DNA of 54,271 nt from an uncultured Bacilli bacterium (GTDB taxonomy: Bacteria; Bacillota_I; Bacilli_A; RF39; UBA660): NCBI GenBank assembly GCA_947628345.1, contig CANQZM010000003.1, positions 1-54,271 on the forward strand, in the 5' to 3' direction. The notes beneath the pieces are model-generated. The model had not been told where the DNA came from. It did no database searches and saw only the letters and a list, made by a program, of their open reading frames with translations. Below, piece by piece: positions 19,211 to 26,868 of the stretch (positions are counted from its first letter, which is position 1; each line of letters begins with the position of its first letter). Position numbers and translations under genes: made by a program.

Positions 19211-19288
19211 TAAAAATGTTCATAAAAGTTTTTTACAAATAAGTAATTTTATAATAAAATGTAGGACACTAGGAAGTGAGATGGTTAT

Positions 19289-20653
19289 ATGTCATATAAT
19301 AAAATATTTGAGGAATTTTTAGAAGAAATTCAAAATGAATCATATGCATCAGTAGATGAAGTACGTAAAGTTACTTACGATATGTTACAAATTATTCAAA
19401 ATAATAAAGATGCTACGCCAGAGGAATTAGTAGAAAAAATAATAGTAGATAATGTTAGATTATTAGAAGATATTAAAAATTCTTATCCTATTCCTGGATA
19501 TACTGTAGGAGTTACTGTTAACAATATTAATGTAAAGTTATTTGGTGGAGATATTGATTCTATGCAAAGAAAAATGCCTGATAATGCTTTATTTGATATT
19601 GCATCAATGACAAAATTTTATACTCAAATAGTTGCTTATAATTTAATAAAAGAAAAAGTATTTTCTCTTTCTGCTAAAATTAGTGATTTAGATCCTAAAT
19701 TTGAAAATTTAAATGATTTAACAGTAAGAGATATACTAACTTTTACAACTAATATAGCAACTAATGGACGTGTTGAGGATGCTAACACTGTTACAGAAGC
19801 ATTAGATAGATTATACCAATCTAGTGTTGTTTCTAAAGGAGAATATCAATATACTGATATTGGACTTATGATAATGAAAGAAGTAATGGAAAACACTACT
19901 GGTATTTCTTATGCTGATTTAGTAGATAAATATATTATAAAACCGTTAGGATTAAAAGATACTCATTTAATAGTACCAAAACAAAAAATAGATTTAGTTA
20001 CGGGAACACCTAATGCTAAGATGGGTAAAGTAAATGATCCTAAAGCTCTAGCTCTAGGAGGATATAGTGGTCATGCTGGAATAGTTGCTTCCAGTGATGA
20101 TTTAATCAAATTAGCTAAAGGAGTAACAGAGGGAATTATTCTTCCAAAAGAAGGACTAAAAGATGCTTATACTCCTGGTGTTAAGCCTATTCGTGGTGTG
20201 ATGGGTAATACTTATACTTCTCATGAAAAAGGAATAGACGCTAGTTATGTTGATAAATTAGAACCTATTACTAATTTTGCTATTCAAGGAAGTACTCGAG
20301 TTCAAATGAACATAAGTAAAACTTGGAAAGGAGCTGCTACTATCTTATTCAATCCAGCTTCTATGTCACTTGAACAAGCCTTAGAAGAAGAAACTAAGAT
20401 TAATGAGAAAAGAGCATTAAATAATCAAGCTCCTCTATCCTTAGTAAAGCATTTCAAATTTAACCAAAAAGGTGATGCTATCGAATACGACTTAATTAAT
20501 CCTGTTCAAATGGCACCAAGTGGCAAAACGGTTGAACCAGTTACTACTGAAAATGCCAAACTTGCTTTACGACTTAGATTCCTAAGTAAAGTAATTGACG
20601 CTTATGATAAAAATTATACTAAGGAAATTACTGTTAGTAAAAATATCAAATAG
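19289..20653 (+). CDS. Serine hydrolase, beta-lactamase/class C fold
   Basis: Protein of 454 residues with the penicillin-binding fold. The nucleophile motif SMTK is at residues 106-109. The second motif appears as YTD within EYQYTDIGLM (YxN in most members), and SGHAGI lies near residue 262 in the usual third-motif region. There is no signal peptide or membrane helix, so it would act in the cytoplasm unless exported another way. That argues against a classical peptidoglycan enzyme and for an esterase or peptidase of this superfamily. ATG at 19289 follows GGAAGTGAG. It separates recO from the glyS transcription unit. Confidence 0.85.
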   Translation: MSYNKIFEEFLEEIQNESYASVDEVRKVTYDMLQIIQNNKDATPEELVEKIIVDNVRLLEDIKNSYPIPGYTVGVTVNNINVKLFGGDIDSMQRKMPDNALFDIASMTKFYTQIVAYNLIKEKVFSLSAKISDLDPKFENLNDLTVRDILTFTTNIATNGRVEDANTVTEALDRLYQSSVVSKGEYQYTDIGLMIMKEVMENTTGISYADLVDKYIIKPLGLKDTHLIVPKQKIDLVTGTPNAKMGKVNDPKALALGGYSGHAGIVASSDDLIKLAKGVTEGIILPKEGLKDAYTPGVKPIRGVMGNTYTSHEKGIDASYVDKLEPITNFAIQGSTRVQMNISKTWKGAATILFNPASMSLEQALEEETKINEKRALNNQAPLSLVKHFKFNQKGDAIEYDLINPVQMAPSGKTVEPVTTENAKLALRLRFLSKVIDAYDKNYTKEITVSKNIK

Positions 20654-20657
20654 ATTA

Positions 20658-20686
20658 TTGACATGATAACAAAAAATTAGTAAGAT
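20658..20686 (+). promoter_or_regulatory. promoter of the glyS T-box operon
   Basis: TTGACA at 20658-20663, 17 bases, TAAGAT at 20681-20686. It starts just 4 bases after the stop of the serine hydrolase. The expected transcript start near 20693 leaves only about 68 bases before the T-box sequence. Confidence 0.65.
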
Positions 20687-20692
20687 TAAAAT

Positions 20693-20816
20693 GAATGTTG
20701 TGATGACCGGGGTGGAATCTCGACCAGCAGTATATAGAAAGTGATTCTTCTAGAATAAATAAGGTGGAACCGCGGGGTAACTCGTCCTTATATAAGTTCT
20801 AGAAGTTTTTGTTTTT
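20693..20816 (+). promoter_or_regulatory. short T-box riboswitch, probably glycine-specific
   Basis: The T-box core AAGGTGGAACCGCGG at 20761-20775 and the pairing CGTCCTT downstream form the antiterminator. CTTCTAGAA (20747-20755) pairs with TTCTAGAAG (20797-20805) before a T-run, giving the competing terminator. The tRNA-acceptor-pairing bases are TGGA (20765-20768), which match a tRNA ending UCCA, as expected for bacterial tRNA-Gly. Upstream there is room only for a tiny Stem I: CGGG (20708-20711) and CTCG (20719-20722) close a loop holding GGA, a glycine codon followed by A. It precedes a LOG-like gene and glyS. The specifier assignment is inference. Confidence 0.85.
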
Positions 20817-20829
20817 TAAGGAGGAGTAG

Positions 20830-21375
20830 ATGAATTTATTTGTTGGAAGTAGTTCTTATAATGAGATTAGTAAAAATTATTTAGAAGATGCCAAAGAACT
20901 AATGGAAGAAATTGCTAAAATACCTAACCTTAATCTAGTAATTGGGGCATGTCAAAAAAATTGTGGTATTATTGATATTTGTTATGAGAAATTTAGAAAA
21001 AATGCTAAGCAAATATGTGGTATAACTTTAAAAAAGTATCATGATAATAATGACTTAGAAGTTGATGAAACTATTGAAGTAGATACAACCATGGACCGCA
21101 CTAAATTAATTTATCAAAAGAGTGATTTTATTTTATTCTTACCAGGAGGACTTGGAACTCATAGTGAATTATTTTCAATACTTAGTGAAAAGATAGAAAA
21201 AAACGATAATAAAACAGTAATAATTTATAACAAAGACTTTTTTTATACACCTATAATTAAAGAATTATACTACTTATATCAAAATAAATTTATTAAGAAA
21301 AATATAAGTGATTATTGTTTAATTGAAAGTGACAAAGAAAAACTTATAAAGTTAATAGAAAAGGAGAGTATGTAA
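20830..21375 (+). CDS. LOG-family (lysine decarboxylase-like) nucleotide phosphoribohydrolase-like protein
   Basis: Rossmann-like protein of 181 residues. It has the LOG-family nucleotide motif PGGLGTHSE near residue 103 and the preceding MDRTKLIYQKSD helix. LOG proteins cleave nucleoside 5'-monophosphates to free base and ribose phosphate; the natural substrate in bacteria is usually unknown. The start has AAGGAGGAG and sits 13 bases after the T-box terminator, and the stop abuts glyS. It is therefore under the same tRNA-sensing control, which is an unusual placement. Confidence 0.8.
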   Translation: MNLFVGSSSYNEISKNYLEDAKELMEEIAKIPNLNLVIGACQKNCGIIDICYEKFRKNAKQICGITLKKYHDNNDLEVDETIEVDTTMDRTKLIYQKSDFILFLPGGLGTHSELFSILSEKIEKNDNKTVIIYNKDFFYTPIIKELYYLYQNKFIKKNISDYCLIESDKEKLIKLIEKESM

Positions 21376-22746
21376 ATGTCAAAATTAACGATGGAAAAAT
21401 TAGTAGCATATTGTAAACAATATGGATTTATCTTTCAGGGAAGTGAGATATATGGTGGTTTAGCTAATACTTGGGATTATGGACCATTAGGAGCTAGATT
21501 AAAAAATAATATTAAAGATTCATGGCGTAAGAGATTTATTCAAGAACGTCCTAATGCTTATGAAGTTGATGCAGCAATTTTAATGCATCCAAAAGTTTGG
21601 GAAGCAAGTGGTCATGTTCAAAGCTTTTCAGATCCTTTAGTAGATTGTAAGGAATGTAAAATGCGACATAGAGTCGATAATTTAATTGATGAATTTAATC
21701 CTGATGCTCATGCTGATGGTATGACAGAAGAAGAAATGATGCAATATATCAAAGATAATCATATTCCATGCCCTAATTGTGGTAAACATAATTTTACAGA
21801 TATTAGAGAATTTAATTTAATGTTTGAAACTCATCGAGGAGTTACTAAAGATAGTAAGGGATTAGTTTATTTACGACCTGAAAATGCTCAAGGTGAATAC
21901 GTTAATTTCTTAAATGTTCAAAGAACTATGAGAGCTAAATTACCATTTAGTATTGGTCAAATTGGTAAAGCTTTTAGAAACGAAATAACTCCTGGTAACT
22001 TTACTTTTAGAACAATTGAATTTGAACAGATGGAATATCAAACCTTTTGTAAAGAAGGAACAGACAGTGAGTTATATAATTATTTTAAGGACTTTGCTAA
22101 AAAGTATTTTGTTGATTTAGGAATTAAAGAAGAAAAATTAAGATTTCATGATCACGAAAAATTAGCTCATTATGCCAAAGAAGCTTGTGATATTGAGTAT
22201 GAATTTAATTTTGGATGGGGAGAGATAAATGGTACTCATAATAGAACTGATTACGATTTATCACGTCATGAAGAATACTCAACAGTATCACAACAATATC
22301 TTGATCCAGAAACCAATGAAAAATTTATTCCATATATAATTGAATCAACTGTAGGGTGTGATAGAACTGTTTTAGCAATTTTAGATAATTCATATGAAGA
22401 AGAATTACTAGAAAATGGTGAAACAAGAGAAGTAATGCATTTTCATCCCTATCTTGCTCCATACAAGGTGTCAGTACTTCCTCTTGTTAAAAAGTATCAT
22501 AGTAATGAGGCAACTAAAATTTATGAAGAACTTTCTAAAAAATTTATGTGTTCATATGATGAAGCAGGTAGCATTGGAAAAAGATATCGTAGACAAGATG
22601 CAATTGGAACTCCTTTCTGTATCACGATTGATGATAATACTATAAATGATAATACTGTAACAGTAAGAGATAGAGATACAATGGAACAAATTACATTATC
22701 ATTAGATGAAGTATCAAAATATATTGAAGAAAAGATTGTATTTTAA
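21376..22746 (+). CDS. glyS: Glycyl-tRNA synthetase, alpha2 type
   Basis: Single-chain dimeric class IIa GlyRS of the archaeal/eukaryotic type (456 residues), not the GlyQ-GlyS pair. The N-terminus has FIFQGSEIYGGLANTWDYGP. The C4 zinc-like site CKECKMRH...CPNCG lies near 92-137. Class II motif 2 reads FRNEITPGN..TFRTIEFEQ, and the anticodon-binding domain starts near 360. The start at 21376 directly follows the LOG-like gene stop with AAGGAGAG upstream. Regulation is by the T-box at 20693-20816. Confidence 0.96.
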   Translation: MSKLTMEKLVAYCKQYGFIFQGSEIYGGLANTWDYGPLGARLKNNIKDSWRKRFIQERPNAYEVDAAILMHPKVWEASGHVQSFSDPLVDCKECKMRHRVDNLIDEFNPDAHADGMTEEEMMQYIKDNHIPCPNCGKHNFTDIREFNLMFETHRGVTKDSKGLVYLRPENAQGEYVNFLNVQRTMRAKLPFSIGQIGKAFRNEITPGNFTFRTIEFEQMEYQTFCKEGTDSELYNYFKDFAKKYFVDLGIKEEKLRFHDHEKLAHYAKEACDIEYEFNFGWGEINGTHNRTDYDLSRHEEYSTVSQQYLDPETNEKFIPYIIESTVGCDRTVLAILDNSYEEELLENGETREVMHFHPYLAPYKVSVLPLVKKYHSNEATKIYEELSKKFMCSYDEAGSIGKRYRRQDAIGTPFCITIDDNTINDNTVTVRDRDTMEQITLSLDEVSKYIEEKIVF

Positions 22747-22756
22747 TATTTAACTT

Positions 22757-22782
22757 AAAAGGAAATAAAATTCCTTTTTCTT
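22757..22782 (+). terminator. terminator after glyS
   Basis: AAAAGGAA (22757-22764) pairs with TTCCTTTT (22771-22778) around a six-base loop, followed by more T. Confidence 0.75.
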
Positions 22783-22785
22783 TTG

Positions 22786-22815
22786 TTGACAAATATACTA
22801 GTTTAATTGTTTAAT
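22786..22815 (+). promoter_or_regulatory. promoter of the 22854 gene
   Basis: TTGACA at 22786-22791 and TTTAAT at 22810-22815 with 18 bases between, about 40 bases before the start. Confidence 0.55.
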
Positions 22816-22853
22816 ATATTTAAATAATAATAAAGATTACAAGGAGATATTAT

Positions 22854-23576
22854 ATGAAACCAATTATTGGAATTCCATTAAGACCAGAAAAAGATGCTGA
22901 AACAGATTTATATATGTATACAATTTATGAAAATCTTATTAGAAGTCTTCAATCTTTAGGGGCAGATATTATGCCTATAGTTCCACCATTAGAATGTGAT
23001 AGTAGTAAAACTAAATATAGTGATTATGAATCTTTATCAGACGAAGGAATAAAAACCTTAAATCGTTTTTTAAAACTTTGTGATGGGTTTATTTTACCAG
23101 GAGGAAATAGATATGTTCCAACTAATCAATATATTATAGAATACGCTATTAGAAACGATATTCCAATTTTAGGCATTTGTTTTGGTATGCAAGAAATGGC
23201 ATGCTTTAGAAAAGATTTTCTGGTTGATAAAATTGATTCTAGTACAATAAAACATTGTCAAAATAAAACAGATGATTTTCAACACTCAATTTATATAAAA
23301 AAAGATTCACTTTTATATGAGATAATGCAAGAAGACAACATTAAAGTAAATAGTTTTCATAATTATAAAGTAAGACCAAGTGATTATTATGAAATAGTTG
23401 CTAATAGTGAAGATGGTATAATTGAAGCGATAGTTTATCCTAAAAATACATTTAATATGGGAGTTCAATGGCATCCAGAGCGCCCTAGTGATGCTGATAT
23501 TTATTCTCAAAAATTATTGAAGTATTTTATAGAAAAAGCAACTTTAAAAAATAGTAGTATACCAAAATCAATATAG
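22854..23576 (+). CDS. Gamma-glutamyl-GABA hydrolase-like protein (peptidase C26, class I amidotransferase fold)
   Basis: Class I glutamine amidotransferase fold, 240 residues. It starts with the family's KPIIGIPLRPE. The nucleophile cysteine is in GICFGMQE, and the histidine-glutamate pair is in QWHPERPS. An oxyanion region ILPGGNRY precedes the cysteine. Relatives such as PuuD hydrolyse gamma-glutamyl amide bonds of gamma-glutamyl-GABA and related compounds. No puu genes are nearby, so the true substrate is open. Strong ribosome site AAGGAGATAT; bounded by a terminator upstream and a new promoter downstream. Confidence 0.88.
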   Translation: MKPIIGIPLRPEKDAETDLYMYTIYENLIRSLQSLGADIMPIVPPLECDSSKTKYSDYESLSDEGIKTLNRFLKLCDGFILPGGNRYVPTNQYIIEYAIRNDIPILGICFGMQEMACFRKDFLVDKIDSSTIKHCQNKTDDFQHSIYIKKDSLLYEIMQEDNIKVNSFHNYKVRPSDYYEIVANSEDGIIEAIVYPKNTFNMGVQWHPERPSDADIYSQKLLKYFIEKATLKNSSIPKSI

Positions 23577-23592
23577 AATTTTCTTAAAAAAG

Positions 23593-23621
23593 TTGTTTTT
23601 CAAATAAAGTTGTATTATAAT
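23593..23621 (+). promoter_or_regulatory. promoter of the serpin gene
   Basis: TTGTTT at 23593-23598, 17 bases, TATAAT at 23616-23621, about 36 bases before the start. Confidence 0.65.
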
Positions 23622-23656
23622 TCTCAATAAGAAGAATATAAATGGAGGAAAATAAA

Positions 23657-25249
23657 ATGGATGAAAATTTATCAAATAGTGAAATGATACCTAACAATTC
23701 TAACAAGAAGAAGAAAAAATCTGGAAAAGTATTTTTAATTGTATTATTAGTATTAGTCCTTGTAGTGGGTATTATAGTAGTATTAAAATTTATACCTCAA
23801 TTAATAAAGAAAGATGAAACTAATAATATAGAATCTAAAAAAGTATATTCCAAATATAGAATGGATGGTAACGGTCTTCAGAATTTTGATTTATCTTTTC
23901 TAAAAATAGAAAATTCTGATAATAATATTATTTATAGTCCACTATCTATTAAATATGCATTAGGAATGCTTAATGAAGGAGCTAATAAGAATACAAAGAA
24001 ACAAATAACTGATGTTATTGGTGATTATAAAATTAATAAATATACTACTAATAATAACATGTCATTTGCTAATGCTTTGTTTATAAAAGATAATTATAAA
24101 GAATATATTAAAGCTAATTATACGGATAATTTAACTAATAAATATAATGCTGAACTTATATATGATTCATTTCAAACACCAGATAATGTAAATAAATGGA
24201 TTAGTGATAAAACATTTGGATTAATTAATCAATTAGTTAATGATGTTTCTGAAACAAAATTTATGCTTATAAATGCACTTGCTATTGATATGGAATGGAA
24301 CAAATTAATTCAAGCAACTAGTAAAACATTAAAGGATGCATATTCTGTACAATATAAACATGAAGATTTTTCAGATTTTGTTGAGATTATTATGGGTGAT
24401 AAATACCCATCTGTAGCATTTAACAACAGTCAAATAAATGCCAAAGCAGTAGAAATAGGTGCAGCTATTAATAACTATGATATTATAAGTGACCTTGGTG
24501 AAGATAATATTAGACAAACTATTACAAAGGAATACACGGAATGGTTAGCTCAAGGTGATAATATTTGTGGAAATGATTTACCTGTTGATCAATACGTTAA
24601 CAAATTTATTGAAGAATTAAAGTCAAATTATGGACAAGTAAAGTCATCAACTGATTTTATGTTTTATGATAATGATCATGTTAAAGCTTTTGCCAAAGAT
24701 TTAAAAGAATATTCAGGTACAACATTACAATATGTTGGTATTATGCCTAAAGATCAAGATATTAATCAATACATCGAAAATGCCGATAATAAAAAAATTA
24801 ATGATATTATTACTAATTTAAAAACTATTGAATTAGATAATTTTACTAAAGGTAAAGTAACAGAAATATCAGGATATATTCCACTATTTAAATATGATTA
24901 TGAATTAAAATTAAATAATGATTTAAAGGAATTAGGAATTACTGATATTTTCAATAAAGAAAAAATGGATTTATCTAATATGACTTCAGATAAAAATATT
25001 GTGATAGATACAAAGCATAAAGCAAATATAGAATTTTCAAATGAAGGGATTAAGGCGGCAGCAGCTACTATGGTAAGTGGTTTAGGTGCAGCAAGTTGTG
25101 GATTTGAGCATTTGTATAAAGTACCAGTAGAAAAAATTGATTTAACTTTTGATAAACCATATATATTCTTAATCAGAGATAAGAATAGTGGAGAGATTTG
25201 GTTTGTTGGAAAAGTTGTTCAGCCAACTGAAAATAATATAATTAATTAA
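23657..25249 (+). CDS. Membrane-anchored serpin (serine protease inhibitor)
   Basis: Suicide-type protease inhibitor, 530 residues. A lysine-rich cytoplasmic start is followed by one membrane helix (about residues 24-44), so the inhibitor domain faces outside. Serpin features include NNIIYSPLSIKYALGMLNEGA, then SFANALFIKD, the hinge NEGIKAAAATMV near residues 461-472, and the C-terminal FDKPYIFLIRDKNSGEIWFVG. The reactive loop after the hinge is about 14 residues longer than in typical serpins, and hinge P14 appears to be Ile where Thr or Ser is usual. The scissile bond is not certain. A roughly 100-residue insert lies near residues 210-330. ATG at 23657 is chosen because GGAGG sits 8 bases upstream; the ATG at 23642 lies before that site. 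Confidence 0.9.
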   Translation: MDENLSNSEMIPNNSNKKKKKSGKVFLIVLLVLVLVVGIIVVLKFIPQLIKKDETNNIESKKVYSKYRMDGNGLQNFDLSFLKIENSDNNIIYSPLSIKYALGMLNEGANKNTKKQITDVIGDYKINKYTTNNNMSFANALFIKDNYKEYIKANYTDNLTNKYNAELIYDSFQTPDNVNKWISDKTFGLINQLVNDVSETKFMLINALAIDMEWNKLIQATSKTLKDAYSVQYKHEDFSDFVEIIMGDKYPSVAFNNSQINAKAVEIGAAINNYDIISDLGEDNIRQTITKEYTEWLAQGDNICGNDLPVDQYVNKFIEELKSNYGQVKSSTDFMFYDNDHVKAFAKDLKEYSGTTLQYVGIMPKDQDINQYIENADNKKINDIITNLKTIELDNFTKGKVTEISGYIPLFKYDYELKLNNDLKELGITDIFNKEKMDLSNMTSDKNIVIDTKHKANIEFSNEGIKAAAATMVSGLGAASCGFEHLYKVPVEKIDLTFDKPYIFLIRDKNSGEIWFVGKVVQPTENNIIN

Positions 25250-25273
25250 ATTTTAAGAAAATAAAAAATTTCC

Positions 25274-25303
25274 TTGACAAATTAACTATTATTTGCATAT
25301 AAT
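25274..25303 (+). promoter_or_regulatory. promoter of infC-rpmI-rplT
   Basis: TTGACA at 25274-25279, 18 bases, TATAAT at 25298-25303. Confidence 0.8.
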
Positions 25304-25309
25304 AGTAGA

Positions 25310-25430
25310 GTCAAGAAAAAGGAAAGAGATTATATCCACCTGATTGCCAGTAGCGATAGGTAAATGCCTTAAGTTTTTATTATATAACTATTATTAGGTA
25401 AAGTGGGTATAATTTATATCCACTTTTCTT
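25310..25430 (+). promoter_or_regulatory. infC leader attenuator (L20 leader type)
   Basis: The untranslated leader of the IF3-L35-L20 operon. A terminator hairpin lies at 25401-25425 (AAGTGG paired with CCACTT) followed by TTCTT. An upstream copy of TTATATCCAC at 25330-25339 can pair instead with GTGGGTATAA (25403-25412), which would break the terminator. In Bacillus subtilis this operon is controlled by L20 binding to such a leader. The position and the mutually exclusive pairings are seen here; L20 control is inferred. Confidence 0.75.
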
Positions 25431-25450
25431 AGTTTATGGAGGTGTTAGTT

Positions 25451-25984
25451 ATCGCAAAGAATAATGATAACATGCTAATCAACGATCAAATTAGAGTACG
25501 TGAGGTTTTGGTAATTGGACCAAATGGAGAACAAGTAGGAGTAAAGTCAATTGAAGATGCTTTAACACTAGCTTCTTATGCTGCACTTGACTTAGTACTT
25601 ATTAGTCCTAATGCAAATCCACCAGTTTGTAAAGTTATGGATTATAATAAGTATCGTTATGAAAAACAGAAAAAAGCCAAGGAAGCGTTAAAAAAGCAAA
25701 AAGCAAATATGTCTGAATTAAAAGAATTTAGATTATCTCCAGTTATTGATATAGGTGATTTTGAAACCAAATTAAGAAATGCTACTAAGTATTTACAAAA
25801 AGGAGATCGTGTTAAATTAACAATTAGATTCAAAGGTCGTCAAATGGCACATACAGAATTAGGAAAAGAGGTTCTTTTACGTTTTGCTAGTCGAGTTGAT
25901 GATTGTGCAGTAGTAAAAGATCAAATAAAACTTGATGGTAGAGTAATGACTATGTTGTTAGAACCAAAAAAAGATAATAAGTAA
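25451..25984 (+). CDS. infC: Translation initiation factor IF-3
   Basis: IF3 keeps 30S subunits free and checks start codons. The N-domain has INDQIRVREVLVIGPNGEQ and the C-domain has GDRVKLTIRFKGRQMAHTELG. The start is read as ATC at 25451: GGAGGTG (25439-25445) lies 5-6 bases upstream, and the protein then begins IAKNNDNM like other IF3s. The in-frame ATG at 25436 overlaps the ribosome site and has none of its own. Non-AUG starts are a known hallmark of infC because IF3 represses its own rare start codon. Product is 177 residues. Confidence 0.95.
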   Translation: MAKNNDNMLINDQIRVREVLVIGPNGEQVGVKSIEDALTLASYAALDLVLISPNANPPVCKVMDYNKYRYEKQKKAKEALKKQKANMSELKEFRLSPVIDIGDFETKLRNATKYLQKGDRVKLTIRFKGRQMAHTELGKEVLLRFASRVDDCAVVKDQIKLDGRVMTMLLEPKKDNK

Positions 25985-25998
25985 TAGGAGGAATAAAT

Positions 25999-26175
25999 AT
26001 GCCAAAAATAAAAACTCATAAAGGATATGCAAAGGTATTAAGAGCCAATAATAAAATTGGAAAACCAGGTAGTAGACATAATACAGGAAAGAAATCAGCT
26101 AAATTTAATAGAAGCTGCCGTAATGGATCAACTCTATCTAAGGCTGATTACAACAGATTAAAAAATATTATCTAA
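25999..26175 (+). CDS. rpmI: 50S ribosomal protein bL35
   Basis: A 58-residue basic protein between infC and rplT, starting MPKIKTHKGYAKVL with later KPGSRHNTGKKSAKF and a C-terminal LSKADYNRLKNII. These match L35, which packs inside the large subunit. Start at 25999 follows AGGAGGAATAAAT. The gene order infC-rpmI-rplT is near universal. It is slightly shorter than the usual 64-66 residues in its middle part. Confidence 0.95.
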   Translation: MPKIKTHKGYAKVLRANNKIGKPGSRHNTGKKSAKFNRSCRNGSTLSKADYNRLKNII

Positions 26176-26203
26176 TTATTAAAAATATATAGGAGGAAAA
26201 AAC

Positions 26204-26782
26204 ATGGCAAGAGTAAAAAACGGAGCAGTAACAAAAGCTCGTCATAAAAAAGTATTAAAACAAGCAAAGGGTTACTTTGGTAGTAAACATAGATTATATA
26301 AAACTGCTAAAGAACAATTAATGCATTCTGGTCAATATGCATTTAGAGATAGAAAGCAAAGAAAAAGAGAATTTAGAAAGTTATGGATTACAAGAATTAA
26401 TGCAGCTTGTAGACAAAATGATATTAGTTATTCAAGATTTATTGAAGGCTTAACTAAAGCAGGTGTAGAAGTAAATCGTAAAATGTTATCAGAAATTGCA
26501 ATTAATGATCCTAAAGCATTTACAAAACTTGTCCAAGTAGCACGTGATGGTAAAGCTGGAAAAGTTAGTAAAAATGAAAAAATGGTAGTAAATGAAGTAA
26601 CTATTAATAGTAGTGAAAAAAAGACTGCTGCTAAAACTGTAAAAGTAGATAAAAAACCTACTAAAGAAAAAGAAGATTTATCTAGCTTAACTTTAGCAGA
26701 ATTAAAAGAAAAAGCTAAAGAAGCAGGAATTAAGGGATATTCAACAATGAAAAAAGCTGATTTAGTCGCAGCTTTAAAATAA
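26204..26782 (+). CDS. rplT: 50S ribosomal protein bL20 with a C-terminal Rho_N-like tail
   Basis: The first 118 residues are an ordinary L20 ([16 protein letters not shown], then [31 protein letters not shown]). The usual protein ends there. This one goes on for about 74 more residues: a Lys/Thr/Val-rich linker, then a 32-residue helical module ([19 protein letters not shown]...ADLVAALK) that resembles the Rho N-terminal or SAP-like nucleic-acid-binding fold. Ribosomal protein uS2, encoded next, carries the same tail. L20 is an early assembly protein and the likely autoregulator of this operon. Start follows AGGAGGAAAAAAC. Confidence 0.95.
   Translation: MARVKNGAVTKARHKKVLKQAKGYFGSKHRLYKTAKEQLMHSGQYAFRDRKQRKREFRKLWITRINAACRQNDISYSRFIEGLTKAGVEVNRKMLSEIAINDPKAFTKLVQVARDGKAGKVSKNEKMVVNEVTINSSEKKTAAKTVKVDKKPTKEKEDLSSLTLAELKEKAKEAGIKGYSTMKKADLVAALK
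26687..26782 (+). repeat. 96-bp coding repeat, copy in rplT
   Basis: Encodes the C-terminal helical module of L20. It is similar at both DNA and protein level to 27742-27837 in rpsB; both copies are 96 bases and end at the stop codon. Confidence 0.85.
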
Positions 26783-26868
26783 ACATATTAGTGAATTTAT
26801 TTATCTAGTGCCTTTTAGGTGATAAGTATTAGAAACTAATAGAAGTAAAAAACGAAAAGGAGAAAAAT

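Noticed and set aside
22454-22645. 63-codon plus-strand frame inside glyS
   Set aside because: Alternative frame of an intact, well-conserved synthetase.
25436-25450. ATG at 25436 as start of infC
   Set aside because: It overlaps the only ribosome site and adds residues not typical of IF3; ATC at 25451 fits better.
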